Below, in pieces: positions 1 to 11,116 of a DNA stretch of 64,000 bases. The translations under genes and the position numbers were made by a program. Numbering within the stretch: position 1 is the stretch's first letter; every line of letters begins with the position of its first letter. Where the stretch lies: NCBI GenBank assembly GCA_007922225.1, contig ML679959.1, positions 24,568,959 to 24,632,958 on the forward strand, read 5' to 3'. The notes below the pieces were generated by a model. The model was given only the letters and a program-made list of their open reading frames with translations. It ran no database searches and was not told the DNA's origin. The DNA is from Emydura subglobosa. Taxonomy: Eukaryota; Chordata; Testudines; Chelidae.

Positions 1-354
1 TCGGGATGTAACCCCTTCTCCCCTTTCCACTCCCTCCCCCTGACACTGCCTGACATCTCTCTCCATTGTCACTCTCCTTTGGGCCCTGCTGCCTCCCCAC
101 ACACCAGCCCTTGCGATGGAGTTTGGGGTGGGGAGGGGGGGTATCTGCTGTGCAGTGCAGGTAGGGGGCACCATTTGTAGCTTTAACAAAACTCTTCCCC
201 CGCCCCACACACACTTTTTTCTCACACCCGCCTTTTCCCCCAGCGCATCCCTGCAGCCAGCGTGAGGATCCTTGGGAAGCTGACCTCATCCTGGGGCCCA
301 GCCGCCTGCCATGTTTGGGGCAGGCCCGCAGCTGGGGAATCTCCTCGGAGCCTG

Positions 355-490
355 GGGCGGAATGAACCCCCGGCGCATTCTTTGCTGTACTTGAAACCCA
401 AGATAAAAGCTTCCCAAAGGCAGCGGGCACTTTGAACAGGGATTTGGATCAAGAGCCTCTAAATACTTTAATGTTCGCAGCCTTTCCCCG
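355..490. other. Candidate conserved non-coding element
   Basis: An AT-richer island with no coding potential in GC-rich DNA: TTCTTTGCTGTACTTGAAAC, CCAAGATAAAAGCTTCCC and CTCTAAATACTTTAATGTTC. No repeat family recognised. Conservation is only suspected from composition. Confidence -1.
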
Positions 491-1599
491 CCAGACGCCC
501 CTCAGAGGCGTCAGCAAGAACACGGGCTCGGCTACAAAACCCAAACACGGGCCCTGCCGTGAACAAGGCCTGGCTGCAGGCCCCAAGCGCCCTGGGAAGC
601 GTCCTGGCTGGGGAGCGCTCTGCAATGGAGCACTGCGGAAACAGGCCCACTCCTGGGGGCAGGAGGCGGGGGGAAATGGGCAGGAGAGTGCAGCCTCAGA
701 GCCGTGGGCAGGAGAGGCCTGCAGTGGGGAAAGTCCCATGGGGACCCCCTCCTCCCCGAGCACATTCACAAGCTGCCAGGGCCCAGATACTGCGGCGATG
801 GGCTCCTGAGAAGCGCCAGCGCTTCCAGAGAAGGGAGCAGAGCAAGGCCTGCGCTGAGCCAGGGAGCGTGAGCCGCAACCGCTCGCTTTGCTCCGTAGCT
901 ACCAGAGACTCCAAGCCCCAGGCTGGAGGGAGCCCTCAGCTACTGTGTAAATGGGGAGTGGCTGCTCTGAATTTGCAGGAGCTACTCCAGGATTGCCCCA
1001 GCATCTCAGGGAACGGGATCTGCCCTCTGCACCAGGCCGAGCTAAATAATTGTCTGTGGACAGGGCCAGCTGGGCAATGGCTGTCAAACTGCACAGAGGA
1101 ACCCCCCTCAGGGCCCTCAGACAACGTACAACATGCCCGGCGCCTGCTTGAAATAGGGTTATGTTTGGGGTCAGTCCCCAATACACCCAGCACCTGCCCC
1201 ATCTCGGGACAGGGCAGCATGGGGCAAGTGAGGGGCTTGGGCCGCAATCATCATCTCACATCTGATCGAAAATTAGATGCGTCAAAGCGATGAAGAACTC
1301 AGCCTCCCGGGAACCACAGTCTGGGGGCAGGAGACTCCCCTGGCCTTCTGGGATCAGCTGGTGCCCTGGATGCAGCGTTCTCCACACCCAGCCTTTCCGC
1401 GGCCCCTGCCTGGGCCCTGTGCATCACAGCGCAGAGGTGGGACCCAGCCCAGGCACTCCCACAGAAGCTGGCTCCGGCACATGTGACGCTCACCCAAGTG
1501 CTCAGCGGCTCGGCCCAGGAGGGGCGGGTGTTGACTTTCCCTGGCCTGCTCCCACCCCCTTCCCTCCAGCCCACGGCATCTGGTGCCAGGGCTCCAGAT

Positions 1600-1745
1600 T
1601 AATTCTTCCCGCGTGGTCAGAAGCCAGCAAACCCGCCTTATCTGCAGCAACCTGGGAACGCAACGGTGGGAAAAGCTGAAAAACAAACACAGGCAAAAAG
1701 TTAAGAAGCTTTTGATGAATCAACAACAAAGGGTGGACTTGTGCC
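1600..1745. other. Candidate conserved non-coding element
   Basis: Contains CCGCCTTATCTGCAGCAACC (a TTATCT GATA-type site) and GTTAAGAAGCTTTTGATGAA, then TCAACAACAAAGG (a Sox/TCF-like core). AT-rich and non-repetitive, with no long frame likely to code. Confidence -1.
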
Positions 1746-3902
1746 CTGTGGGTTTCCAGGAGCCGGGCCCAGGCGGCGCCGGATGGTGACGCGCTGGGGG
1801 AGGGGGCCCGCGGCCCGTGTGCAAAGGGCCAGCAAACCCCGGCGGAGAGGGCGGCTTCTGCTGAGAGACCTCCCGTCACGCCCTTCTCCGGCTCAGTCAC
1901 CCAGCCTTCCACGTGCAGAGTCCTTCTCCTCCAGACACCTGGCCTCTCCTTCCAGCCCACGCTCCCTAGTACTTCGCCCTCTGCGGAGTCCTAGCCCCAC
2001 CCCGCTTCCCCCTGACCAGCAAATTTCCCTTCCCATCGCCCCAATCCACCCACCATCCATTGGCTCACTCTTCCTTCTAGGATGCCAGTCCCATGAGAGC
2101 TTGCCTGCCCAGCCTCAGCCTGGCCTGCCCTCCCCTGCCCGCCGTGCTGGCCAGAGACGCTTGGGCGGGCAGGGGACAGGCAGAGGGAACCATACTGCAC
2201 CCGGAGATGCCCACCTGCGGCTGGGCAGCGCAGGAGCCTGGCTGCAGGGGTGGGAGCCGGCCTTGGGAGGCGAGGGTGAAGATGATGGAGCCAAGGTGGC
2301 TACTCCAAACACAGCTCGCAGCTGAGCGCCGGGGCGGCTGCTCTGACTGTCAACATGGGCACACTCCAGCGGCTCCTAGAGACCTCCGTGGGCTCGGGGC
2401 CCCGTCGTGCCACGCAAAGGCACGAAGACGGGGAGCTCAGAGCCGGGCCACGCTGACTACAGGGCAGCAGAGAACAGAAGAGAGCCCAGACAGGGCCCAT
2501 CCTGCAGCGGCTAGCGAGGACAGAGACCTGTCCTCAGTGCTGACGGAGGCTCGCTCGCTCGTCGAGGCCCAGGAGCGCTGTGGCATGCACTAATCCAGCC
2601 CCGTGGCCCCGGCCTGCTGGGCCGGGCTGAGACCTCCTCAGCGGGAAGGAATGGGACAGGAGGACCAAAGCTTCCACCAACCACCTGCAGCTGCCAGGAG
2701 TTACAGGGTCCTGGGCTCCCCAAACCCTCTGCCCAGCCCGGGCCCAGGAGGCGGCAGCACTGGGAAGCTGCACGCCAGCTGCTGAGGCGTCAGGGACACG
2801 GCCTTGCCATCAAACCGGTTCGCCGGGCTCCTGGCAGCGACAGAGAAACAAAGCGGCAGATGGGCCCTGTCGTGGGCGCCCAGGAAGGCAAGCCTAACCC
2901 TGCCTGGCTAGGAGCAGCGTGCCAGCCGGGGCAGCGCCGAAGCTCCTCTCTGGGGCAAGACACGGGCCGGGGAGCCCTGAGCTGTGCTGGGCAGCAAATA
3001 TTCATATACAGCAGGGTCAGGAGGAGGGGGTTGGGAGGCACTGGGGCTTGGCTCCCCTCGGGGGGGTACAGGGGGCATTTAAAGATCAGGCCACTTTCCT
3101 GGGCAACTGAGCCAATGAAACTGGCATGGGCCCAGCAGGACAATGGAGCATGATCATGCCTTGGGGTTCCCGTGGGGCATCCTGAGGGCGTGTGGGGTAC
3201 TCCCCAGGGAATATCCTGGGGGGAAGGGGCTGAGATGTCAGGGAGATGGGGAGAGGGGTAGATGGAGAAGGGAGGGGCCCAGGAGGCCAGGAGAAGAGAA
3301 AGAGCAGATGGTGGGGAGAGGACTGGTTGGGGAGGCAAAAGGGGGCTCGAGGGCGACCCTGCCCTGAATGGCAGAGTGGGGGAACGCCCCCCCAATCTCC
3401 CGAGCAGGCACCCCGCATGGCCAGGCCTGGCCCAGGCTCATGTCGAGCCATTCAGCCCAGCTGGACTAAGGGAACGAAAGCTCAGGGTCACCCCAGAGCC
3501 GGGCGTGAAAGGAGGCTGCACAGAGGGCCTGGGTGCCCTGCTCTGCCACCGCCCCCAGAGGCTGGGTGCACCTGCTCCCACCCAGACGGGGCCGCCGCTG
3601 GGCCCGGGCTGACATGAAGGGGCCAGTAGCCCATTATCAATCCCACCCCGGGCCAGGGCAGTGGGGATGGGCAGGAAGAACCAGCTGCAGCAGCCCCTGG
3701 TCCGGCCGGGGCCGCGGGAGAAACGGGCAGCTGGCCCAGCGCCCCCGGCTCTCTGGTCCCCCTCCCTCCGTTCACCCCTCTGGGCCCAGCTCACAGCTCC
3801 GGCCGGCCTGCCAGCGAGCAGCTCTCCCCCCAACCGCCCGGGCTGAGCCCTGCACTGCAGCAGGCCGGGCACTCAGCCCCTGCGCCAGCTGCCGGGGATG
3901 AT

Positions 3903-3975
3903 AAGGGGGATTGGGCTTGATTGAAAGTCCAGACGCTTCTCAAAGTTCTTCACTTTAATTAACCTCCCCGAGCCG
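3903..3975. other. Candidate conserved non-coding element with TTAATTAA
   Basis: GGGCTTGATTGAAAGTCC, CTCAAAGTTCTTCACTTTAA and TTTAATTAACC. A sharp AT-rich island between CpG-rich flanks; homeodomain-type core. Confidence -1.
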
Positions 3976-4061
3976 CCTCCGCGGGCCGGAGAGATACGCA
4001 CACAGGGCAGGCGGATTAGCCGGGGGGGCCGCCTGTGTCTCGCCTGAGCTCTTCTCCATCA

Positions 4062-4205
4062 GCGGCGTGGGGGGCAGCGCCCCCAGCTGGGAGAGGCTGG
4101 GACCAGAGTAGCTGGGAGCTCCCCCCCAGAGTCAGCATCCCTGCTCCCTACAGCGCCCCCCGCTGGGAGAGGCTGGGACTGGCATTGCTGGGAGCTCCTC
4201 CCAGT
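4062..4205 (-). repeat. Minisatellite-family copy with two CTCF-like cores
   Basis: One and a half units of the family seen at 59,382-59,591, reversed: GCGCCCCCAGCTGGGAGAGG near 4,077 and GCGCCCCCCGCTGGGAGAGG near 4,154, with GGGACTGGCATTGCTGGGAG between. The CTCF-like cores lie on the minus strand. Confidence -1.
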
Positions 4206-7200
4206 CAGTGCTTCTGCCTCCCCACAACGTTGGGCTGCCCCAGCGATGCCCCTGGCTCAGCAGAAAGGGGGTGACCTTCCGAGGAGGGGATGGAGAACTG
4301 AGGACAAAGAGCCCCCCCAGGGAAAGGTCAGGGGGCCCCAGGCTTGTGGGGAGGAGACAAGGAAGCCCCCGAAGAAGGGGAGAGGGTGAGGGCGGCTGGT
4401 GGGGAGATAATCGCTGGCAAGGTTCAGTCGGCGCGCTCGCTGGAATGTGCTCATGCGAGTCCACACATGCCTGGAATGGGGATGAGAGCAGCCTCCCTGC
4501 GCTTGGCAGCGAGATGGGAACTCGATGCAGCATGGGGGGGGCTTACAGCTCTCCTCAGCCAGCATGGGGCAAAGAAGTCCCCTCCCTGGCTGTGGAGGAG
4601 CCCAGCAGTTGCATGCTTTTATCTGCATGCCTCTGTGTGTGTGTGTGCATCCAAGTGCACGTGCGAGCGTGTGTGCACACGACTGCCTGCACACGTACAG
4701 GTGCTGTGCAGGCCTCTGCGCACTTGTGTGCGCGCGTGCCTTTCCCTGCGCTCCCATACACGGGTGCGCGGGAGCACGACTGGGAAGCTGCATGCCTGCT
4801 TGTGAAAATAGGCAGGGATCTGGGTGTGCGAGAGCTCCTTGTGCGTGCAAGTGCTGGTGGGTGAGTGTGCACGACCGCGGAGCGGGCAGGTGCAGCGTGC
4901 GTGCAGACGTGGGGCTCACTGCAAGGCCTTTGTGCCCAGATTCTCTTGACGGGAGGACCCCAGCTGCTCGCCTCAGCCCATCCAGCTCCCTCACCCCCAC
5001 ACGGGCGGGGCTGGCTCCTCTCTGTCCCACCCGCCCGGTGCAGGCTCAGGTAGGGGCTGGGAGGAACTGGGGCCATTCCTGAGCTCACACTGACATCTGC
5101 TGGCTCTGGGCGCCGCTGGGTGACGGGAGCAGCCACTCTGCCTAGATGCTGAGCCGGGGGGGGGAGGCTTGGCACAGCCAAGAAGTAGGCTCCAGCTCTG
5201 GGAGGTGTGTGTACAGGGGCGGGGGGAGTGGATCAGCTTGGGGACAGCCTATAGTTTTGGGGGGTGCTCGGCCTGTGTCCCTGGGGCTCACACGGGAGGG
5301 GGAGGGTTAGAACCCAAGATGCTCCTTGCTTCAGTGCTTTGGCTGGGGCTGCCCGTCCCCTGCAGAGCTGCCTGCTCCGGCCCTGTCTCCCTGCACACAG
5401 CCCCCTCCGCCCCCGCCTCCTTCAGTCAAGCGAACTTGGGGCTTCCTTCTGGCGACCGGCCGCAGCAGCCCCAGGTGCCTCCTCCCGGCGCCAGCGCCTT
5501 GGACTCCCACGTCCCTCCGTTCTCCGCCCCTGGGAATGGAGCATCCTCTCCCCTCGGCTTCCCTTCTCCCTCGCGGCCCCTGCCCCAGGCCGGGCTGCAG
5601 GGCAGTCTGTCCTGTGTGCACCCTGCGAGCGAGCAGGACTCGCCACCCCGCTCCCTGCTGCCCTCTCAGCCCTACCGAGCGGCCCTGCCCGACCTGGCCG
5701 TGCCCAGGTGACGGCCCCCAGGCTCCCCTTTCACACCAGGCTCCATTTCGGCCTCGCCCGCCTCATTTTAAACCTCCAGCTCCCCACACCCCGGCCCCGG
5801 ATACAACGGGGACTGGCACAAAATGAGCTCCGTCGCACTGGACCGACCGGCCTCTGTTCTGTGCTCCCCCCGCCGCACATCTGCACCCAACAGCCACTCG
5901 GCGCAGAGGGAGAGGCCCCCTTTTCTCTGCCTGATCCCCTCCGGTGCTGCCTCTCCCCTTCACGCTTTGCCCCCTCCGGGTGCCGGTTGGCCCTGGCCAG
6001 CCCCCAGGGACGCCCTCTGCAGCTGCCGGACGGCTCCACGCACGCTGGTTAACGCTGCACACATCCCCAGGCTGCGATGGACGGCCTGGGGGGACCTTCT
6101 CCCGGGAGCTTCTCCCCTCTGACCCCCCGGGCACGCCAAAGCCCCAGAGGATGCAGGAGGGTGGACTAGGCCCAAGGGCTGATGAAAAGCTGCCAGCCCC
6201 AGGCACCCAGAGCCCCAACTGGGTGCCTCTCCCACGAGGGCATCCCCGCCACACTCTGCCAGGCCGCTGAGCATGCCCACCCCTCAGCCCCTGACTGCCC
6301 GCTGGACCCAGGCCATGGTCTCAGCCCAGCAGGGCGCCTCAGTGGCCAGGACCCCAGGAGCGATGGGACTGACCCTGACGGGGGTCTGAGCCGGAGACCG
6401 GGCCGCGTGGCACCAGAAGCTGGGGGGTGGGATACGCACACAGGACTCTGAGCCCCCCAACGCGTGGCAGACCCCCTCTGCCCCCCATCCCACACCCCAG
6501 GAGGTTTGCCCAGAGCTCAAGGGGTTCGTGCAGTGATGAACTCTCACTTATTGTCACTGCAGGCATTGCTCAGAGGGGAAATCCGCTCCCTACGGCCCCC
6601 GGCTCTGCCCTCCCGGCTTTCCCCAGCTGGCCAAGCTGCCTCCCTGCAACAGCCCCCCTTCCCTCCCCCATCCCATCTGCTAAAGTGACCAGCAGTGCAA
6701 GAGTTAATGTCAGCCCTGACCCATCCTCGGAGCTGTCGGTTCAGGCTCTCTGCAGACTCAGGCAGGGACGGCTGCATCAATTACCCCGGGTCCTGGAGGG
6801 AAGGTTCTCCCCGCTGCCATGAGGGCTACCGCTGGCTTTTGCTTCAATGAAAAGCCCAGTTCCTGCACGAACCGAATCTGCCCTGCGGGCCCCAAACAGC
6901 GCATATGGCCCGAACAGCTGACAGCCCATGGGCCCTCAGACTGCCAGCCCGGCCCTATACCCTCAGGGCAAGGACAGGGAGATGGGGAGCAGGGAGCCTG
7001 GCAGGAGAGAGGGAGACGCTGGGGTGGCCCTGGCAGGACCCTGATCTTCAGCTGCCCTGGCTGAGTCTCTCCTGGCAGGGCCCCAGCCGCCCGCTCTGAT
7101 TTTTAGCGGGGGGAGGCGTGCACACTCCACACTGAAGCCTCCCCATAGACCAGCAGCACAGACAACTGGAGGGGGACAGACGGACAGATGGGGAGAGCAA

Positions 7201-8150
7201 GGCCTCTCTGGGGCTGCCTGAGCAGGGCCGTTCAGCTCTGCTGAGCCCTGCCACACACGAACCCGGCAGGGCGGGGGACGCAGGAGGGCAGAAAGCCGAG
7301 GATTGTTTTGATCTATGGGCTTGGGCTCCGGCCAAGCGGGCGAGAACTTGGCAGGGCGGCCGCTGCTGAATGGCACCGACATATGGGAGAGCAGCATCCC
7401 GCTGCCACTCAGACACCGCGGCATCGGGGGGCACAGACAGCCCCGGCCACAGAATCGCCCTTGCCAGCTGGGACGTGCAGGGCTCCAGGCGGCTGGGTGC
7501 CAGCCCTGGCGTGCCCCGTCAAACAGGCCCTGTGACTCCGGGCAACCTGCAAGCCAGGCAAGGGAAAGCCTTATGCATCCACATTGTGCTCCAGCCTTGG
7601 CCCCCCCATGCCCACGGTTGGCTGCCCCTGCCCAGGTCTCTGCCCTCATGCCTCCTGTCTATGACCTGGGCGAGCCAGCAGAGGAAAAGACTCCTTCGGT
7701 CGCAGTGTTTTCAGAGGGGATGAGCATGGTGTGTCTGTCTGTCTGTTCATCCGGGTGCGTCTGTCTAGCCACCTGTGGTGCTGGCAGTAGGGAAAGCCCC
7801 TGTGGCAGAGCTGAGGTCTGCATCAAGGCTGCTGCTCTCTCTTCTTGTGGCAGGGAGTTCCACAGGCCAGGCCCAGCTCCTGAGAGGGGTCTGCCTCCTG
7901 CACCGCCCCTAGTCACTGGTTTCACTGGGTGGTTGTGGTTGCATAGTCGGGGAGACAGGGTCCATCCCACGGAGGACTCGGCGCCTCAGGAGAGAGACGC
8001 CCAACTTCAGTGAGTGGCGCCAGGGCCGGGGGTTTTCTACCGTTTGAAGCATTTTCCGGGCACGTGGCTTAATCCTAGATATAATTAATTGTCACAGTCG
8101 AGCCCAGTCCCCCTTCTTCCGCTGTAACTCTTACCCCCCACCCGCCCCAC
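4206..8150. other. Intergenic DNA, no gene seen
   Basis: Contains the TG/CG low-complexity tract. Otherwise GC-rich single-copy DNA and a CTGT repeat near 7,733-7,746. A small AT-rich patch (TATAATTAATTGTCACAG) at 8,080-8,097 adjoins the SINE. Confidence -1.
4612..4910. repeat. Low-complexity TG/CG/CA alternating tract
   Basis: Alternating purine-pyrimidine DNA, e.g. TGTGTGTGTGTGCATCC at 4,636 and TGTGTGCGCGCGTGCC at 4,726, interspersed with GTGCACGTGCGAG words. It could form left-handed DNA; no gene seen. Confidence -1.
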
Positions 8151-8233
8151 GCTGGGAATAGAACCCAGGAGTCCAAACTCCTGATGCCCTCCACCTGCTC
8201 CGCTTTAACTACTGGCCCGCACTCCCCTCCCAG
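8151..8233 (-). mobile_element. tRNA-like SINE head, minus strand
   Basis: The reverse complement reads AGTAGTTAAAGCGGAGCAGG (box A like), GACTCCTGGGTTCTATTCCC (box B like), a head very common in turtle genomes. Confidence -1.
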
Positions 8234-10599
8234 GGCAGGATCAGCAGCTCCACGTACATTGGCCTGTTGTGTCTGCTGCATCCTTCATGTACGTGCTGCT
8301 GACTCCAGGCCAGGCCTTCAAAGCCCCCATGTGCAGCAGAGGAAAGCTAAAGAATGCTTCCCCTGTCTGTGGGGGTGCCCCATGCCATGCCCGGAGCCTC
8401 TGCCCAGGGACAGCATCCGCGGTGGGGGCACAAGCTAGACAGAAGAGGGGTGAGGAGAGGAAGGCGAGCTAGTGGAGCAGACCCTCACCCCTCTCCAGGA
8501 GCTGGGCAGAGAGAGGTGTGGCAGAGGAGGCAGCAAGAGGGAAAGAGGCTGAAAATAGAGGCGAGGGAGGCAAGGAGACATGCTGGGGCTAAGGATCAGG
8601 CATGGCCCCTCTGAGTCAGAGAGCAAAGGGGGCAGAAAGGCCAGGAGTGGGAGAGCTGGACCTGCCTGGAGCAGTGCCACCTACCTGCTTCAACTTTGGG
8701 TTAGCCGCTGCCTCAGTTTCCCCTCACGCGGGTTGGCTCTCCTGACCTTCCAGACTAGTTTGGCTGCTGCAGCAGCTTGGTCCCCCGGCTCCTTTGGGGG
8801 ATCCCAGTGCAAAACAGACTCTTCACCCCCATCGCAAGCTGGGCCCAGCCCCCTCTTCCCTGCAGGTGGGCCTGACTGTCCTCAGCCCCCCAAGGTCTCC
8901 TTTGAGTCTCTGGCCCTGCACCCTCTGGAGAAGCAATTCCCAGGATTTCCTACCTGGAGCCTCCCTTCTCTCCGATCTCCTGTCCACGCCCACGTAGCCA
9001 GCTGGGGAGGGGGCCGGAGTATGCCACAGGTGGACCCATCTCCCCTTAAAGGGCCAGTCGCCCTGTGACTGCCCGAGGGGGAGGCGATGGCTTTGTGGCC
9101 CGAGCGCTCAACCAGGGAGGAAAGGCAGCACTGCTTTGTCCAGCCGAGGGGAGGTGCTAGAGAGCACCCTCAGACGGACAGATGGCAGGGCCTGGCCTTT
9201 CCCCAGCAACGCCCCACAGGGGGGGCAGAGGAAGCGGGGAGCCACGGCTGGGGACAGGTGGAGCAGTGAGAACGGAGGGAAGGCTATCATGGCGGGGAGG
9301 CTGGCGCTGACAAGGGAGACCAGGGGGGATGTCAGGAGGGGCGGGAGGGAGCCAGAGGGTGATGGACCGGAGCACGGTGGGGGTAGCTCAGAGCAGAGGT
9401 CACGCAAAGGACCCTCCCCACACATGGCCAGCACCCGCCCCCGCACTCAGGCGGCGTTGAACCCGAGCGTGGCGCGAGTTACGGATCAGCAGAGAGGAGG
9501 GGGCAGCGGGTGCCCGGTAGACGGATGGGAGCGCTGCTCTGGCCCAGCTGATGTGGTGATCCGGGGGGGTTCCCGCTTTGCTCAAGTCTAAACAGCAAAA
9601 TCCACCTGAACAGCCGGGCAGGGCAGCAATTCCCACTACGTGTCCCGGCCCTTCCGGGAAGAGATTTCCCTGGGCCCCAGCTGCCGCGCAGGGAGGGCGC
9701 GTAATTAGCCCAGCGCGACGGGGTGACATGGAGCCATCACTCGAATCGCTTTGAGGCCTTTAATAAATGAACGTGCTGCATGATATAACCACTGTAGCAT
9801 GTTAAGATCTGTCATCAGAATTTATTGATGCCACAAGAGACGGTCGGAGTCAGTGGGAAAAAATGCGAAGATTTATGGACTCGCAGAGGCCTTTTCTTTC
9901 CCCTCCGCCGCTGCCTAAGAACGCCCTCATTGTTCTCGCCAGCCGGCCGCTGGGCTCCTGGCGCTCCCCACAACCCTGCCCCAGAGGGGCTGCCTGTCCT
10001 GGGGGCCCCACGTGCTCCTTCGGGGCCCAGCTCCATCGCGTGGCCCTTGCTTTGCCGATCCCGCGGGGCTGAGAGCTCAGCTGGCGAAGGGGCCGGGTGT
10101 CGCAGGGTGGCCTCGGGACGGTCTCTCCTCCCCCCGGCTTATGTAGCTTCAAACCCAGCGATTTAAATCAGTGCCGCTGTTAACCCCCCCTGCACCCGCA
10201 TCAGGGCGCCCACCCCACTCCTGCCCCCCCAGCCTCACCGGCTGTTCTCCCGCCCCCGGCTCTTGTTCCTGACGTGCTCGGCGGGCGGGGGGAAGCCCCC
10301 TTGCACACAGTGTTAAATGGGGCCGAGCCCAGGGGAGACCGGATCAGCAGGAAGGAATTCCCCTCTCCCAGCTGCCCACGTGCTTCCTCTTGGTGCCAGG
10401 GCAGCCCCTTGCCCGCCAGCCCCATGCATCTGCAGCTGCTCCCCCCCGGCCCAGCGTTGCAGCAGATCTCACAGGCCAAGCAGCGTCAGTGCAGCACTGG
10501 GGTGGCAGAGCTAGCGTCCTTCACAGGAAACCCAGGCTGCCGGCGGCATTGTGCGGGGTGCCCTGCCCTGGGAGTCGGGCCTGGGCCCAATGCCCAGAG
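8234..10599. other. Intergenic DNA, no gene seen
   Basis: Includes a purine-rich tract (8,440-8,650), a possible SINE-tail word GCTGCCTCAGTTTCCCC at 8,708 and the strong element at 9,728. At 10,160-10,182, GCGATTTAAATCAGTGCCGC is another small AT-rich patch. Confidence -1.
9728..9890. other. Strong candidate conserved non-coding element
   Basis: A 160-bp AT-rich, unique-looking block: GCCTTTAATAAATGAACGTG, CATGATATAACCACTG, GATCTGTCATCAGAATTT (CTGTCA, TALE homeodomain core), TATTGATGCC and GATTTATGGACTC (TTTATGG, posterior-Hox-like). Composition and motif density resemble developmental enhancers. No frame is plausible as an exon. Confidence -1.
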
Positions 10600-10785
10600 C
10601 GGCACTAGGGGGCGCGGTGCTGCAGGGAGCAGGGTGGGGCTCAGTAGGAGGATCTAGGGGGCGCTGTGCTGCANNNNNNNNNNCCCTATGGTCTCAGGGG
10701 TGCTGTGTTGCAGGGTGGGGCTCAGTAGGGCGATCTAGGGGGCGCTGTGCTGCAGGGAGGGGCTCATTAGGGGGCGTTCTCCCCA
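10600..10785 (+). repeat. GC-rich minisatellite with CTCF-like cores, interrupted by an assembly gap
   Basis: Repeated words CTAGGGGGCGC(G/T)GTGCTGCA and GGTGGGGCTCAGTAGG. The copy GCACTAGGGGGCGC at 10,602-10,615 matches 13 of 14 positions of the CTCF core. Weaker copies begin at about 10,651 and 10,732, and there is a partial TTAGGGGGCG at 10,769. Confidence -1.
10674..10683. other. Assembly gap (10 N)
   Basis: Ten N bases inside the minisatellite; probably a placeholder, so repeat copy number is unknown. Confidence -1.
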
Positions 10786-11005
10786 CACAATCAGTGCTGG
10801 CCCCTATGCAGTGCTGTGGGACGTGCTGGCTTTTGGCTGGCATATGAACTGGTGCAGGCAGGGGGAGTTGGGCTCTTTGTGACACTGGGATGCCTCATCC
10901 CCACCTCGGTGGCCCCTGCTCCTCCCTTTCCCCGGTGTCCTTTATCCCCATCGTACCCAACCCCTCTGGACCCCCTGTGCCGTTCGCACCCTTCCCTCTG
11001 CCTGC

Positions 11006-11082
11006 TGTGGAATTTCCTCGCTGGAGCAGGCGTGCACACACACACACACACACACACTGGAATTTCCTCACTGGAGCAGGCA

Positions 11083-11115
<33 letters not shown>

Positions 11116-11116
11116 C
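11006..11116. repeat. Duplicated unit with embedded (CA)n microsatellites
   Basis: Two tandem copies of TGGAATTTCCTC(G/A)CTGGAGCAGG each run into a CA repeat (11,034-11,057 and 11,093-11,116). The second also has a CG run (11,084-11,093). Confidence -1.

Larger units (their letters stand above)
1..4061. other. Intergenic DNA, no gene seen
   Basis: GC-rich with frequent chance open frames on both strands, none with splice structure or recognisable protein content. It holds the three candidate conserved elements listed at 355, 1,600 and 3,903, and a second AT-rich patch near 1,240-1,300 (CATCATCTCACATCTGATCG). Confidence -1.

Noticed and set aside
8151..8233. Possible minus-strand tRNA gene
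   Set aside because: tRNA-like A and B boxes only, no aminoacyl stem; a common turtle SINE head.
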